This document shows, in pieces, positions 54,488 to 64,000 of a stretch of 64,000 nucleotides of DNA. Each line of letters opens with the position of its first letter. The first letter of the stretch is position 1. Made by a program: the position numbers and the translations under genes. The stretch spans positions 70,394,997 through 70,458,996 of the forward strand of contig CM059193.1 in the NCBI GenBank assembly GCA_030323885.1, in the 5' to 3' direction. This DNA comes from Branchipolynoe longqiensis. Lineage: Eukaryota > Annelida > Polychaeta > Phyllodocida > Polynoidae. The notes under the pieces were generated by a model, which saw nothing but the letters and a program-made list of their open reading frames with translations, did not search any database and was not told the origin of the DNA.

Positions 54488-54686
54488 CAAATTGATACTT
54501 GTCGCTTCCTAGCCAGGCACTCGGCATTATTAGGACAGGGCAAGGACTGATGTGCTCAGTGTCAGGATAATGTGACTGAGTGGGATATCAGGTCATGGTG
54601 CCGGTGGACTGGTTTCAGTGGGAGAGCACTATAAAGTCGCCATGAGTGCGCAGACACAAGTCGGTAGCCGTCCTGATATGACCTTA
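54488..54686 (+). mobile_element. SINE-A, head- and tail-truncated copy (right arm of inverted pair)
   Basis: AATTGATACTTGTCGCTTCC through CCGTCCTGATATGACCTTA. Lies 10 bp from the previous copy in opposite orientation, so the two can pair over about 190 bp. Confidence 0.87.
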
Positions 54687-54806
54687 TTGGGTAAACGCGG
54701 CTTAAACCATAGTTCCGCCAGCTTGTCCACGCTCAATGCAGACACGAGGAGGCAGTCAGCTGCAGACCGAGCTTATTTGAGCAATATGACCTTAGTTTAC
54801 ACGGCG

Positions 54807-55216
54807 TTAGGCCAAAGACCCTATAATACTAAGACGGCTCAGTCCCTATCTCTCCCATGATAATGTAAATTTCGCAGTGCCACCTTGTGGTGGGTTTGAT
54901 CAGCCCAGCTGCCGGTTGGTGTTTCACATGTAAACACAGTACTTCCTGTTGTGGTAACCTAGGTGAGCAATTATATTATACATGAGATAGGTAAGTATGA
55001 ATACACATCAATATGAAATTGCTATGAACAAATACACATCATCATCAGCATCGCCATCATCACACATCTTTCACATTCATATATACATTTATACATATAA
55101 TATAGCACCTGTTTAACCAAGAGAACAGCCAGCGCACCAGGTGGTGGGTTTGATCATTTTGATTACACAGTACAGGCTGAGTGAGCCGTCTTAGTATTAT
55201 AGGGTCTTTGGTTAGG
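54807..55216. mobile_element. element with 30-bp perfect inverted repeats
   Basis: 54812-54841 and 55182-55211 are exact inverse copies (CCAAAGACCCTATAATACTA + AGACGGCTCA). Inside, GGTGGGTTTGATCA occurs twice in direct orientation at about 54891 and 55142. Non-coding; family unknown. Confidence 0.8.
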
Positions 55217-55327
55217 CCGACTTGTTTCACAGTGAAGTGGGGCCGTGTTTGTGTGAACAGTGATAATCAATTGGTGTTAAGTATTCAGTGGGTGACCTAA
55301 TAAAGCAGCTGGCACCGTGCCAGGTAC

Positions 55328-55814
55328 CCGGTGTAAAGATTTCAAATTCCCCCCATATTCAAGTTCCCCCCCCCCGGGAACTTGAAAACGTTTTCAAATT
55401 CTTCCCAGGGGACTTTGAAAACGTTTTCAAATTCCCTCCCTCGTTTTAACTTTCCCTCCCCTCCCATTTTTGGGGAATTTTCTTTATTTTTGTTATTTCT
55501 TTTTTTAAATTTTTCATGACAAATATTATAATATACAGAGAATAGCATAATGGAAATTATTACTAGTACAATAAAACATATTTAAGCACAAATGGCACAA
55601 AAAGTCTCCAAGATGGTTAAGAAAAAAATATTATAGGTCTGAAATTTAAAACGTTTTTTAAAGTTTTTTAAACAATTTTAAATTCCCGGAGGGGGGAATT
55701 TGAAAATAGGGGGAGGAATCTGAATTTTTAAGTTCCCCGGAGGGAAGTTAAAAACGTTTTCAGATTCCCGGGGGGGAACTTGGGAAGGGGGGGAAGTTGA
55801 AATCGTTACACCGG
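55328..55814. mobile_element. foldback element rich in AAAACGTTTT palindromes
   Basis: Ends CCGGTGTAAAGATTTCAA and, inverted, CCGGTGTAACGATTTCAA. Both arms alternate GGGAACTTG/CAAGTTCCC blocks with GAAAACGTTTTC palindromes (55385-55396 and nearby, and again near 55752). The centre (55470-55660) is AT-rich. 487 bp, non-coding. Confidence 0.8.
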
Positions 55815-55949
55815 CACGCTAGGCACTTTCAGAGTACGGCGCTTTCCTTCTATACAAGGAAAACATAAGTGTTGGTGGTGGTGGTGGTCGGGGGGGGGGG
55901 GGGGACTAAATTGATGTATACTGCCTTCTTTTGTGCTTATTGCGGTGGT

Positions 55950-56210
55950 TTTAATTTAGTCTTTTTCTGAGATAAATATATTAGGTTGATCGTTATAATC
56001 TACCTTGCTTTAGCGTGAAGTTAGTTATTTTAAATGGCTAACTTTTGGGATATTTGAAGTGCAAACATGCCAAATTAATTTTCACAAGAAGGCTTAAGGC
56101 TTCTGAAGCAACTGGTTCTGTTAAATTACCTCAGTACTCCCTTCTATGTGGCGACAAATGTTTAATAAGTGCACCAGTATCTAGGTTAGATATGTAGACT
56201 GAAATCGTGA
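55950..56210 (-). mobile_element. family T element, diverged reverse copy
   Basis: TTTTTCTGAGATAAATATAT, GTTATAATCTACCTTGC and ACAAATGTTTAATAAGTGCA match inverted T copies. It abuts the pogo-like element at 56213. Confidence 0.65.
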
Positions 56211-56212
56211 TA

Positions 56213-56510
56213 CAGTAAAACCGCTCTAAACGACCACCTCCAAACCATGCAATCATATTCACTGAATGCATGATACCTTTATTGGACTGGAATTATATAC
56301 AGTTACTACTACAGCTGATACTTTATTTATAAAAATGTATAATACTTTTGGTATCAAACAGGATTTGCATGCAGTTACTATTATAACTGATAGTAGTTTC
56401 ATTTATGTATTAAGGAATTGTACTGTACGGCCTGAAGACCGGTGCTCTGGCGCTGACGAGAGATATTATTCGATGAATAAAATACACTTTAGTAAAAAAA
56501 AAAAAAAAAT
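56213..56510 (+). mobile_element. pogo/Tigger-like element, right-truncated copy
   Basis: Starts CAGTAAAACCGCTCTAAACG after TA at 56211-56212. Its interior matches, in reverse, the element at 59941-60631 (GAAGACC(G/A)GTGCTCTGGC block). Ends in poly-A at about 56495-56510 without the second terminal repeat. Confidence 0.75.
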
Positions 56511-56514
56511 TTAA

Positions 56515-57785
56515 AAGGCAAGCCTGTGCTCTACATTTCCAGCCACATTATCTGCTTTACTATACTTAAAGTATACTGATATCTATTGCAAAGAACTGTA
56601 AACAGCCCGGTCCAACAAGACTGATTATGATTAGCCACATATTTCTGATGCTTTGGTTAGTAGTTAAGTTATTAAACTAGTTGACAATCCTCCAAGCCTC
56701 ATATTGAGTAATAATGCCTGACACATGCATTCTTAATTAAGCGCACCATTCATTTCTTTAAATTTAATTTTAACGTCGCCTGGTATTCCTCACCCAGAAA
56801 CAAACGAATCCAGCATCAAAAGCTCTTTTTATCTTTGCTTAGTTTTTTCAGTTCAAGCAACTGAACATGTGGGAGGAGAGTGTTGAGGTCTGTGATGTAT
56901 GAATGACATCATAGGTGGGATTCCCTCATCACATGACCTAGAGGAGTTCACCACACACAGTGGAATCCATGGCAACCACAAAGATGGCAGCCACAGAAAG
57001 CTCTCAATTCAACTTTTGAAGTTTATATGATTGTCTAAAAGCCTTGTCAGTGCTGCTGGACTAACTACAACACAACAGGAGCAACCAATTTCAGCACTCT
57101 CCCCTCACGTATACAGTTGCATAAACTGAAAACCTGCAACGGTATGCTTGGAAAGCATTTGTCAGAGTATGGTTTGTGTCTCAGCAGCCTATACCGGGTC
57201 TGTTTAAGGTTACCCAATGGGTCTATTATGCAAATATAGTAGTCAACCATACATAGGTACATTCCAAATGACGTTTGGCTCAGCTCCGTGTACCAGAATT
57301 TGAATTGAATTTGAATACAATAGTTTGGGACTTTTAATATTGCATGAGTACAGCAACAAGCTGGATTGAATTGCACGAGTACTTCACAGTGCAAGGATAG
57401 CCACCGGCCTCAGATGACATCTGCTAATATTAATATTAATAACCGCACCATGTACAGTGCACACCAGCCAACATTTTCATTTTAAGAAGAAAAATAATGA
57501 ATTACGTGGAAACCATTAACCATTTGTTCCGTTTATAATTTATGCTTTATGCTGATCAGTGATGCGCGCACACAGGAAACAAAAATACATATATTTCACC
57601 AAAAGAAAATTTGAAGAAAGGGTAATATTCGAAATATCGAAGAATATGCATTTACAGGAAGTTATCGAGATTACACATGGAATGGCGGAATTTGTCTGAA
57701 CGACAGTGATTCTGCTGAAATCGTCGTTGGTAGATCTGCTTGCTATTGAATCAAAACCGCACCACACCTATTACCATAATTAAAT
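56515..57785. other. AT-rich unique DNA, no gene found
   Basis: Largest repeat-free stretch of the right half. CCATGGCAACC (X-box half) and AAGATGGCAGCC lie at 56968-56997. A 109-codon minus frame (57394-57065) has no recognisable domain. Confidence 0.4.
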
Positions 57786-57789
57786 GCCA

Positions 57790-58310
57790 CGTGCACATTT
57801 AGCCTACACACCCAGACATACACACGCTGGCAACCAGTGTCAGTTGGTCAATCATCCATCTCTCACCGCAACATGCCCACACCCATACAGACAGATGCTG
57901 GCAACCAGCGTCAGTTGGTCAATCATCCATGTCTCCCCGCAACATGCCCAAACCCATACAGACAAACACTGGCAACCAGCGTCAGTTGCTCAATCATCCG
58001 TAGGTCTCCCTGCATCACGCCCACAACCAGACAGAGACACACTGGCAACCAGCGTCAGTTGCTCAATCATCCATGTCTCCACGTAACACGCCCACACCCA
58101 TACAGACACACTCTGCCAACAATCATCCGTAGGCATCATGCCCACACCCAGCATACACACGCTGGCAACTAGGGTCAGCCATCACGCAGGTCTCCTCACA
58201 TCATGCCCATAACTAGTGGCAGGCAGTCAGCCATCTCACAGGTCTCCCTGCAGTATGCCCACACGCAGGCACAACCACACATGCTGGTAACCAGCATCGG
58301 TTAGTCAGCT
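57790..58310. repeat. 71-bp tandem repeat, about seven units
   Basis: CTGGCAACCAG at 57827, 57898 and 57969; later units are shortened. Each holds GTCAGTTG(G/C)TCAATCATCC and ACATGCCCACACCCATACAG. Confidence 0.95.
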
Positions 58311-58765
58311 ATCAGGAGGCATGTCGTGACGGTGGTCATTTTAAAGCGGCGAACAATGTGTTTCGGGGTCCACTTAACATTGTAGTAAGACGCTCCATAA
58401 CTAACCATCATTTCCCCCACTCCCCAAAATTGCTGTTCCTTTCTCTGAGGGTCATTAATTTGTACAACAAACTGAAGTGGTTGTGAAGTGTTACAGCAGT
58501 CGTCGTTATCACCAAGCCGCCGTGCCCTGCCCCGAATACCGGCGAGCCACCGCTTGCAAACCCTTGCCCGCCGGCTTCTTGATACTCAGCCACACCAGCT
58601 ATTCCCCATAATGCACCCGGGTTATATCGTCCCGAGACAGCATTTAATTAAACATGAAATCACCCCGGTACAGTTTCAGTGTCAGCGGTACCAATTGTAC
58701 CCTCTCACTCTCCCCCCCCCACCCACACACACTTCCTCTCTCGCATTTTCCACTTTTCTAGTTAG
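58310..58765. other. unique DNA, nothing certain
   Basis: A plus frame with MHPGYIVPRQHLIKHEI near 58611-58660 looks protein-like but has no domain or splice support. Confidence 0.35.
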
Positions 58766-58782
58766 TGCCAAGCTTAGATGTT

Positions 58783-58955
58783 GGTAGTTTTTATGTCCTG
58801 GGAACATCTAGGACCATATCAGGCCGGGTACCGACTAATGAGAGTGCGCACAAAGGGCGACTTTATAGTCCTTCCCCACTGGGAAATCAGGCCGGCGGCA
58901 CCATGACCCGATATCCCACTCAGTCACATTATCCTGAAAACTGAGCTAGCCATTC
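58783..58955 (-). mobile_element. SINE-A, head-truncated copy with 15-bp target duplication
   Basis: Body and tail only, yet bounded by CCAAGCTTAGATGTT (58768-58782) and CCAAGCTTAGGTGTT (58956-58970). So it was truncated at the 5' end during insertion, as target-primed reverse transcription predicts. Confidence 0.88.
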
Positions 58956-59042
58956 CCAAGCTTAGGTGTTAGTGCCCTGCCTCGGGCTTAATGCCCCTAG
59001 AGCAGGCATAATGGTGCAAGGGGGTCACAGTTGGAAAGACTG

Positions 59043-59300
59043 ACTGACTGAGTGAGTGAGTGAGTGAGTGAGTGAGTGAGTGAGTGAGTGAGTGAGTGAG
59101 TGAGTGAGTGAGTGAGTGAGTGAGTATGTGAGTGAGTGAGTGTGTGTGTGTGTGTATATGTATGTACGTGTGTATGTCATTATTTGTATATGTGTGTGCG
59201 TGTGGGTATGTATATGTATGTATATGTATGTACATGTATGTATATGTATGTATATGTGTGTATATATGTCTGTATATATGTGTGTATATATGTGTGTATG
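59043..59300. repeat. (GAGT)n then (GTAT)n microsatellite
   Basis: About 25 GAGT units, then GT, GTATGTAT and ATATGTGT units. Confidence 0.96.
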
Positions 59301-59569
59301 TACACACAAAATACTAGCCTCTGTGTGTGTGCGTGTGCATAATTTCAACCGTTCCGAGCTGTCCTACACAGACACAATACGAAAGCTTAGGACGGAGCAA
59401 ATTCACGAAAATAACAACAGCAACAAGACATGCAAAAGCCTCGCCCCATCCTCTCCCGATCTTCTCTCCCGTCCCTCCCACGCCCACCGCAGAGAAGCAA
59501 CGCCGCGACGCATGCCCTGTTTACAGCAACTCCTGCCGTTCATGCCTGCTCCCTATTCCATCGGTTACC

Positions 59570-59749
59570 ATGGCGACGACGTCCGTCTCTCCCGTCGCCG
59601 TGGCCGGGCCGGCTGGTAGCAAGCAGCACAGACAGCGGCGGCCGTTCGCAGCTGAAGCCGGTTTAAAGAAGTGCCCCCTACCTCCTCCTCCTCCCCCCCC
59701 CCCCCCCCCCGTCTACAGCCTGGCTGGCAACGACGTCTGCCGCGAGTAA
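59570..59749 (+). CDS. candidate small ORF or first coding exon, unknown product
   Basis: ATG in a strong context (TTACCATGGCG) within a CpG-rich patch opens 59 codons to TAA: MATTSVSPVAVAGPAG, a basic KQHRQRRPF segment, a run of ten prolines, then VYSLAGNDVCRE. The start codon lies inside an RFX-type X-box (GTTACCATGGCGAC, 59564-59577), which may be the real reason for the sequence. No homologue recognised. Confidence 0.3.
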   Translation: MATTSVSPVAVAGPAGSKQHRQRRPFAAEAGLKKCPLPPPPPPPPPPVYSLAGNDVCRE

Positions 59750-59940
59750 CTTGAGGTGGCGACCCAACCCGCCAAGTGCTGTGTGTGTGCTCCAGTCGGG
59801 AGAAGCTCAGTCGCGCTCGACCCGCCTTGTATCTCACGCCGGGGTTTGCGGTGTGAGTCGGCCGGGCAAACAAAACACAAGCCCGAGCCTGGGCTCGATC
59901 CTCCGCACCCTTCTCAACCACTCACCCACCCACATGTATA

Positions 59941-60631
59941 CAGTAAAACCTCTCTAAATCGACAGACATTGGGACCTGTCATATATATGGCCGACTTTAC
60001 ATGGTCCACTTAGAGAGATGGTCTGTTTTGGGAATTTATTTTTATCGGTACAATTTTTTATATATTTTTTTAATTACTAAATGTATTTTATTCAGCGAAT
60101 AATGTCTTTTGTCAATGCCAGAGCACTGGTCTTCCGGCCGTTCATTACAATCTGCTGGTACATAAATGACAATATCAGTTGCAATAATAACCACATGAAA
60201 AACCTGTTCGATAATAGAAGCATAATATAAATTGACTATTCGTTGTAATAGTAACTGCATACAATTCCAGTTCAACATATGTATTATGCACTTGGTGAGC
60301 CTGCATCAATAAATGTACAAGATGATTCTTTCTTCTTTTGCTTTCTCTCTTCTTTAAAAAAAAAGATATGTGAGAAATCTGACCATTTTTCAATCCCATC
60401 ACAAGTGTTCCGTATTGTGTGGCCTAATGATGGGATCGGAGGTCTGAGATTGCAGTGGGGACTTACATCAGACAGGTTTTATGTCAATTTAAATGAAAAT
60501 GTTAGGTAATAGGTTTTGAACAAAGGTGGAGTAGGGGTGGGGTAGGGGTATTATTGTATGGGACCCAAATAAAGCGATCTATACAGGGGAGTGGTCGATC
60601 TGTGGGGGTGGTCGTTACAGAGGTTTTACTG
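59941..60631. mobile_element. pogo/Tigger-like non-autonomous element, TA duplication
   Basis: Inverted ends CAGTAAAACCTCTCTAAATC and CAGTAAAACCTCTGTAACGA, with TA at 59939-59940 and 60632-60633. 691 bp. These termini are characteristic of the pogo/Tigger branch of Tc1/mariner. No transposase frame; a 78-codon minus frame matches the copy at 56213 only as shared repeat DNA. Confidence 0.88.
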
Positions 60632-60884
60632 TATATCCTTGCCCAGAGAACCTGACCGACTCGGCTGCCTGCCTACCTTGCACTGCTCTCTGGTTTCTGT
60701 CCGCTCGCCCCAGTGAGGCAGTTCGACCAGGAGCTTACATCGATCACGTGGTGCCGGCGTGATTTTTAGTCGCAATATAGGCAGTTTGAATTGTGAGATG
60801 TGTATTCAGTAGGATGTGTATTTCATTTTCTCACAACTTTATAAGGACAAATGTTCCGCAGCAATCGACTGAGTCAATATCAGC

Positions 60885-61565
60885 AGCCGCCCCAACACGC
60901 TAAACACGTTGAGGCAATACATTTGTCTACAGCCGCCCCAACACGCTGTGTTGGACGTTGGGCAATACACTCACCCATGCACTCACAATACACAGAAGAC
61001 ATTGAGGCAATACATTTACCCCCCCCCCACACACACACACTCCCCAACATACAACCCAGATGGAGGTAATATATTCATCTGGAGACCTTCCAACACACAT
61101 ACCATGTTGAGGCAATACATTTACCCTCAGCCCTCCCCACATACAAACCATGTTGATGCAATACATTAATGTTTTGAGGCAATAATTTACACCAAGGCCT
61201 CCCAACAGAGAGACTATGTTGAGGCAATACATTCATTCATCTGCAGCTCTCCCAACAGAGAGACTATGTTGAGGCAATACATTCATTCATCTGCAGCCCT
61301 CCCAACACACATCATGTTGAGGCAATACCCTCATCCACAGCCCTCCCAACACATATACCATGTTGAGGCAATACATTCATGTTTTGAGGCAATAATTTAC
61401 CCCAAGCTCTCCCAACAGAGAGACTATGTTGAGGCAATACCCTCATCCGCAGCCCTCCCAACACACATACCATGTTGAGGCAATACATTTACCCTCAGCC
61501 GTCCCAACACACACACCATATTGAGGCAAAACATACATCCTCAGCCCTACAAACACGGGCCACAG
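60885..61565. repeat. tandem repeat of about 47-55 bp, about 13 units
   Basis: Unit CATGTTGAGGCAATACATTC + ATCCGCAGCCCTCCCAACACACATAC. Variants GAGAGACTATGTTGAGG and GTTTTGAGGCAATAATTTAC are interspersed. Confidence 0.95.
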
Positions 61566-61679
61566 TGAGGCGAAAGATCCTGCCTCACCCATCCACCAAC
61601 ACCCTACTGCTCAACACATCTCACTCTACGTCCACTGCAGCTGCTCCGCGTTAACTCGGCAGCTGCTCACCTGAGGTGC

Positions 61680-61860
61680 AGTGCAGACCAGACACGGGAG
61701 ACTAGCAGCCGGGTCCGTGTCACGGCGGATGGGCGGCCGGCCAACGGGAGCGGCCCCGCCGGGCGTGGGAAAGTGGAGGGTGGGAGCAAGACGGGAGAGA
61801 TGGGCGGGGAGACAGGTAGGGGCGGTGGGGTGGGGAATGGGGCGAGGGGGCTTTATCAAT
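61680..61860 (+). promoter_or_regulatory. CpG-rich patch with possible first coding exon
   Basis: ATG at about 61729 opens MGGRPTGAAPPGVGKW and RVGARRERWAGRQ up to a good donor (CAG then GTAGGGG, about 61816). Composition alone can keep this frame open, so the call is weak. Confidence 0.25.
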
Positions 61861-62149
61861 GATACCGTGCACCTTATGCTGGAGCAACGGAATGAGAATG
61901 AAAGTGGATGTGGGTTGGTTTTTGTTGTTGTTCTTAGTGGCGCGAGATATGGACGGATGAAGCGCTGTCAGATAAGGCATGAGAAGCCAGCAGTCGAATA
62001 AGGCCACCTAGAATAAATTATCCACAACAGCAGCTTGGGTATTCCAGTCCATCAACGCTTTAAAAAAGGTTCAGCGATGGGGGACGTTTGTTTACATTGA
62101 TGGCGGCTCTACCGGGCGGGGCGGAGCGAGAGGGTAGAGAAATGAAATG

Positions 62150-62320
62150 AGAGGGATGGGATGGAGGGATGGGAGGGAGGGGAGGGAAGGGAGGGGAGGG
62201 AAAGGGAGGGGAAGGAGGGAAGGAGGGAGGGAAAGGGAAAGGGGAGGGAGGGAGGAGGGGAGGGAAGAGGGAGGGGGGGGGAGGGAAGGAAGGAGAAGGG
62301 ATGGAGGAGGGAACGTCGAA
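62150..62320. repeat. GGGA-rich purine tract
   Basis: GGGAGGGA and GGGATGG units; frames on both strands are artefacts. Confidence 0.95.
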
Positions 62321-62353
62321 TCCACACACACGCCGCCTGCTCGTACTGCAGTT

Positions 62354-62367
62354 GTTACCATGGTTAC
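62354..62367. promoter_or_regulatory. RFX-type X-box motif
   Basis: GTTACCATGGTTAC, close to the palindromic X-box consensus, followed by CCAATGG. Similar motifs lie at 59564-59577 and 63241-63254 (ATTGCCATGACAAC). Confidence 0.4.
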
Positions 62368-62464
62368 TCCAATGGAGACGGCTCCGTAATCAGCGCCGTC
62401 TCCCGACCGGGTGACGAACGCCACCCTCCGACCGCTGCTTTTAATTAGCACCCGCAACTACTAA

Positions 62465-62612
62465 CAAGGGGAGGGAGGGAGAGAGGGAGAGAGGGAGGGA
62501 GGGAGGGAGGGAAGGGAGGGAGGGAGGGAGGGAGGGAGGGAGGGAGGAGGAAGGGAGGGAGGGGAGGAGGGAGGGAGGGAGGGAGGGAGGGAGGGAGGGA
62601 GGGAGGGAGGGT
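62465..62612. repeat. (GGGA)n purine tract
   Basis: About 35 units with GAGA and GGAGGA interruptions. Confidence 0.97.
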
Positions 62613-62655
62613 GTATGTGTGTGCGCGTGCCTGAGAGTAGTGTGTGTGTGTAGAG

Positions 62656-62928
62656 GGTTTGTTGTTTGTTTTAGGTCCTAGCAACATCTAAGGTCATATC
62701 AGGACGGTACCCGTCTTGTGACAGTGCACATTCATGGTGACTTCATAGTGCTGCCCCACAGGGAGACCAGGGCACCAGCAGCCAGCAATCATGAACTGAT
62801 ATCCCACTCAGTCACATTATTCTGACGCTGAGCCAACCAGTCATGCCGTATCCTACTAATGTCAAGTGTCTGGCTAGGGAGCGACATGTATCAATTTTTA
62901 AGTCACCGTTCGAGTTCTAATCCCATAA
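62656..62928 (-). mobile_element. SINE-A, head-degraded copy
   Basis: TTAGGTCCTAGCAACATCTA tail through CACCGTTCGAGTTCTAATCC; the end of the head is lost. Confidence 0.85.
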
Positions 62929-62929
62929 A

Positions 62930-63455
62930 AAAATTGAGGATGGTGAGTGAACCCGCAAACCCAACACCAATCCACTTTGACGCATGTTCATGATCTCATG
63001 ACATGACTATTTTTTCTAATAGTTTCTTCAACTATTCTGCTAAGGAGCAACTCTGTACATCCTCCGCCGTCAGAAACAACTACACTTTAAAACAGATGCC
63101 CCCAAATCGCGCACTGATGCCATACTTGCCCGTCCGGCCCACTAGGTGGCTGGTTGAGGGACGCTATGACGTTGTAGCCGACCGGAGACTGGCTTCCTTC
63201 CATTTCGTACCGCAGCCATCCTTCATGGCACCCATTTATTATTGCCATGACAACATTAGCAGACATTTCCTTCTTTTCCCCCCCCCATTAATTAAATGTC
63301 GTCTGCTGAGGTGGACCACCACCCTCTCCCCAAGCGTCTTCAAATCCGAACTGCACGTTCAGAATCATTAATGGTGATGTAAACTTAGGCATGCCAATCT
63401 CAAATCATGGCGGTATTTATTACTTGTTGAATAGCTAAATGTTGTCTGCCGCAGC
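62930..63455. other. unique DNA, nothing certain
   Basis: A 122-codon plus frame (63003-63371) begins with ATGACTATTT context but has no domain. CTAGGTGGC and X-box-like motifs are present. Confidence 0.35.
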
Positions 63456-63460
63456 AGGGA

Positions 63461-63500
63461 GTGAGTGAGTGAGTGAGTGAGTGAGTGAGTGAGTGAGTGA
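63461..63500. repeat. (GAGT)n microsatellite
   Basis: Ten perfect units. Confidence 0.97.
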
Positions 63501-63504
63501 GCAA

Positions 63505-63815
63505 CATGTCAGCAGCGATGGCCAAGATGTTTTTTTATTTTAGTTCTTTATTTTAATCTCGACTATATCACTCAGAGGTAAAAGACAATGGGCTATAAAC
63601 ACATTTAAGGCTTTTAATTGTCTAAATAAGAGTAAAAAGTGCATAAGTGCAAGACCTAAGGTAAAAATCCATACAGCCCAGCTGTATTCAGAAATTCAGT
63701 GATTACTTCACCGTTCACATTTTTAAAAAGGTCATGCATGTTATCTGTTTCCTAAAAGTGTGGTCTGTGCAATGTAAAATTGCTACATTCCAATAAAATG
63801 TGTTTCATTGTCAAT
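63505..63815. other. AT-rich unique DNA, nothing recognised
   Basis: No frame, repeat or element seen. Confidence 0.5.
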
Positions 63816-63820
63816 AAACC

Positions 63821-64000
63821 AGGGATGAAAGTGGTCTCCGGGGAAAAAAGCGGAAATGCTGATATTCTCCCATAGGCTTAGCATTGTCAGGGAATCCCTG
63901 AAAATTCCCGCAAGTCAGGTTTCATAAATATTGGTATACGCTGATAGTGCTGCGCAGTTTGAAGCATGTATTGGTAGTATACGCTGCTAGTGCTGCGGCG
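63821..64000 (+). mobile_element. family H element, cut by window end
   Basis: AGGGATGAAAGTGGTCTCCG left end, GGAAATGCTGATATTCTCCC, then GTATACGCTG repeats up to the last base. The right end is outside the window. Confidence 0.85.

Overview
The window is nuclear DNA of an animal, most likely a mollusc. It shows no prokaryotic organisation: there are no operons and no long homologous ORFs, but there are tRNA-derived SINEs, many short terminal-inverted-repeat elements, tandem arrays every few kilobases, CpG-rich patches and one spliced exon with a recognisable protein domain. The molluscan call rests on two SINE families. One is about 330 bp, with a tRNA-like head and a tail reading (in reverse) GTTTTACGTCCTAGCAACAT. 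The other has a tail of the TTTGTTTATTTAACGACGCC type that I associate with molluscan genomes. Genus and species cannot be told from the sequence.

Layout. 0-4 kb: SINE copies (one nested in an older element), a palindromic TIR element and a chain of small hairpins. 4-9 kb: purine/pyrimidine-rich duplicated DNA, two weak minus-strand exon candidates and a 24-bp minisatellite. 9-16 kb: SINE fragments, including five copies head-to-tail at 14-15 kb, a promoter-like GC patch and a 90-codon ORF. 16-20 kb: a 541-bp TIR element, a CpG patch ending in a splice donor, GC-rich microsatellites and an 87-bp repeat. 20-25 kb: SINEs and diverged tandem repeats. 25-28 kb: a 69-bp satellite, then the clearest gene piece in the window, a 124-nt minus-strand exon encoding the first half of a double-stranded-RNA-binding domain (27695-27818). 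A phase-compatible mini-exon lies upstream at 28943-28983. 29-40 kb: TIR elements, telomere-like pentamers and 41-, 28-, 29- and 36-bp arrays. 40-50 kb: unique AT-rich DNA, the best-preserved SINE (45537-45870) and nested elements. 50-53 kb: a 1.15-kb almost pure purine array and a 103-bp repeat. 54-64 kb: an inverted SINE pair, two long-inverted-repeat elements, pogo/Tigger-like elements and CpG patches with RFX-type X-box motifs.

Most long open frames here are artefacts of tandem repeats whose unit is a multiple of three or whose frames all lack stops (24-, 36-, 41-, 69- and 14-bp units); many also lack an ATG. I treat none of them as genes. Apart from the dsRBD exon, protein-coding calls are weak candidates and are scored low. 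The biology that can be read is mainly mobile-element biology: intact target-site duplications, nested insertions that give relative ages, and a palindromic non-autonomous DNA transposon family with four copies.
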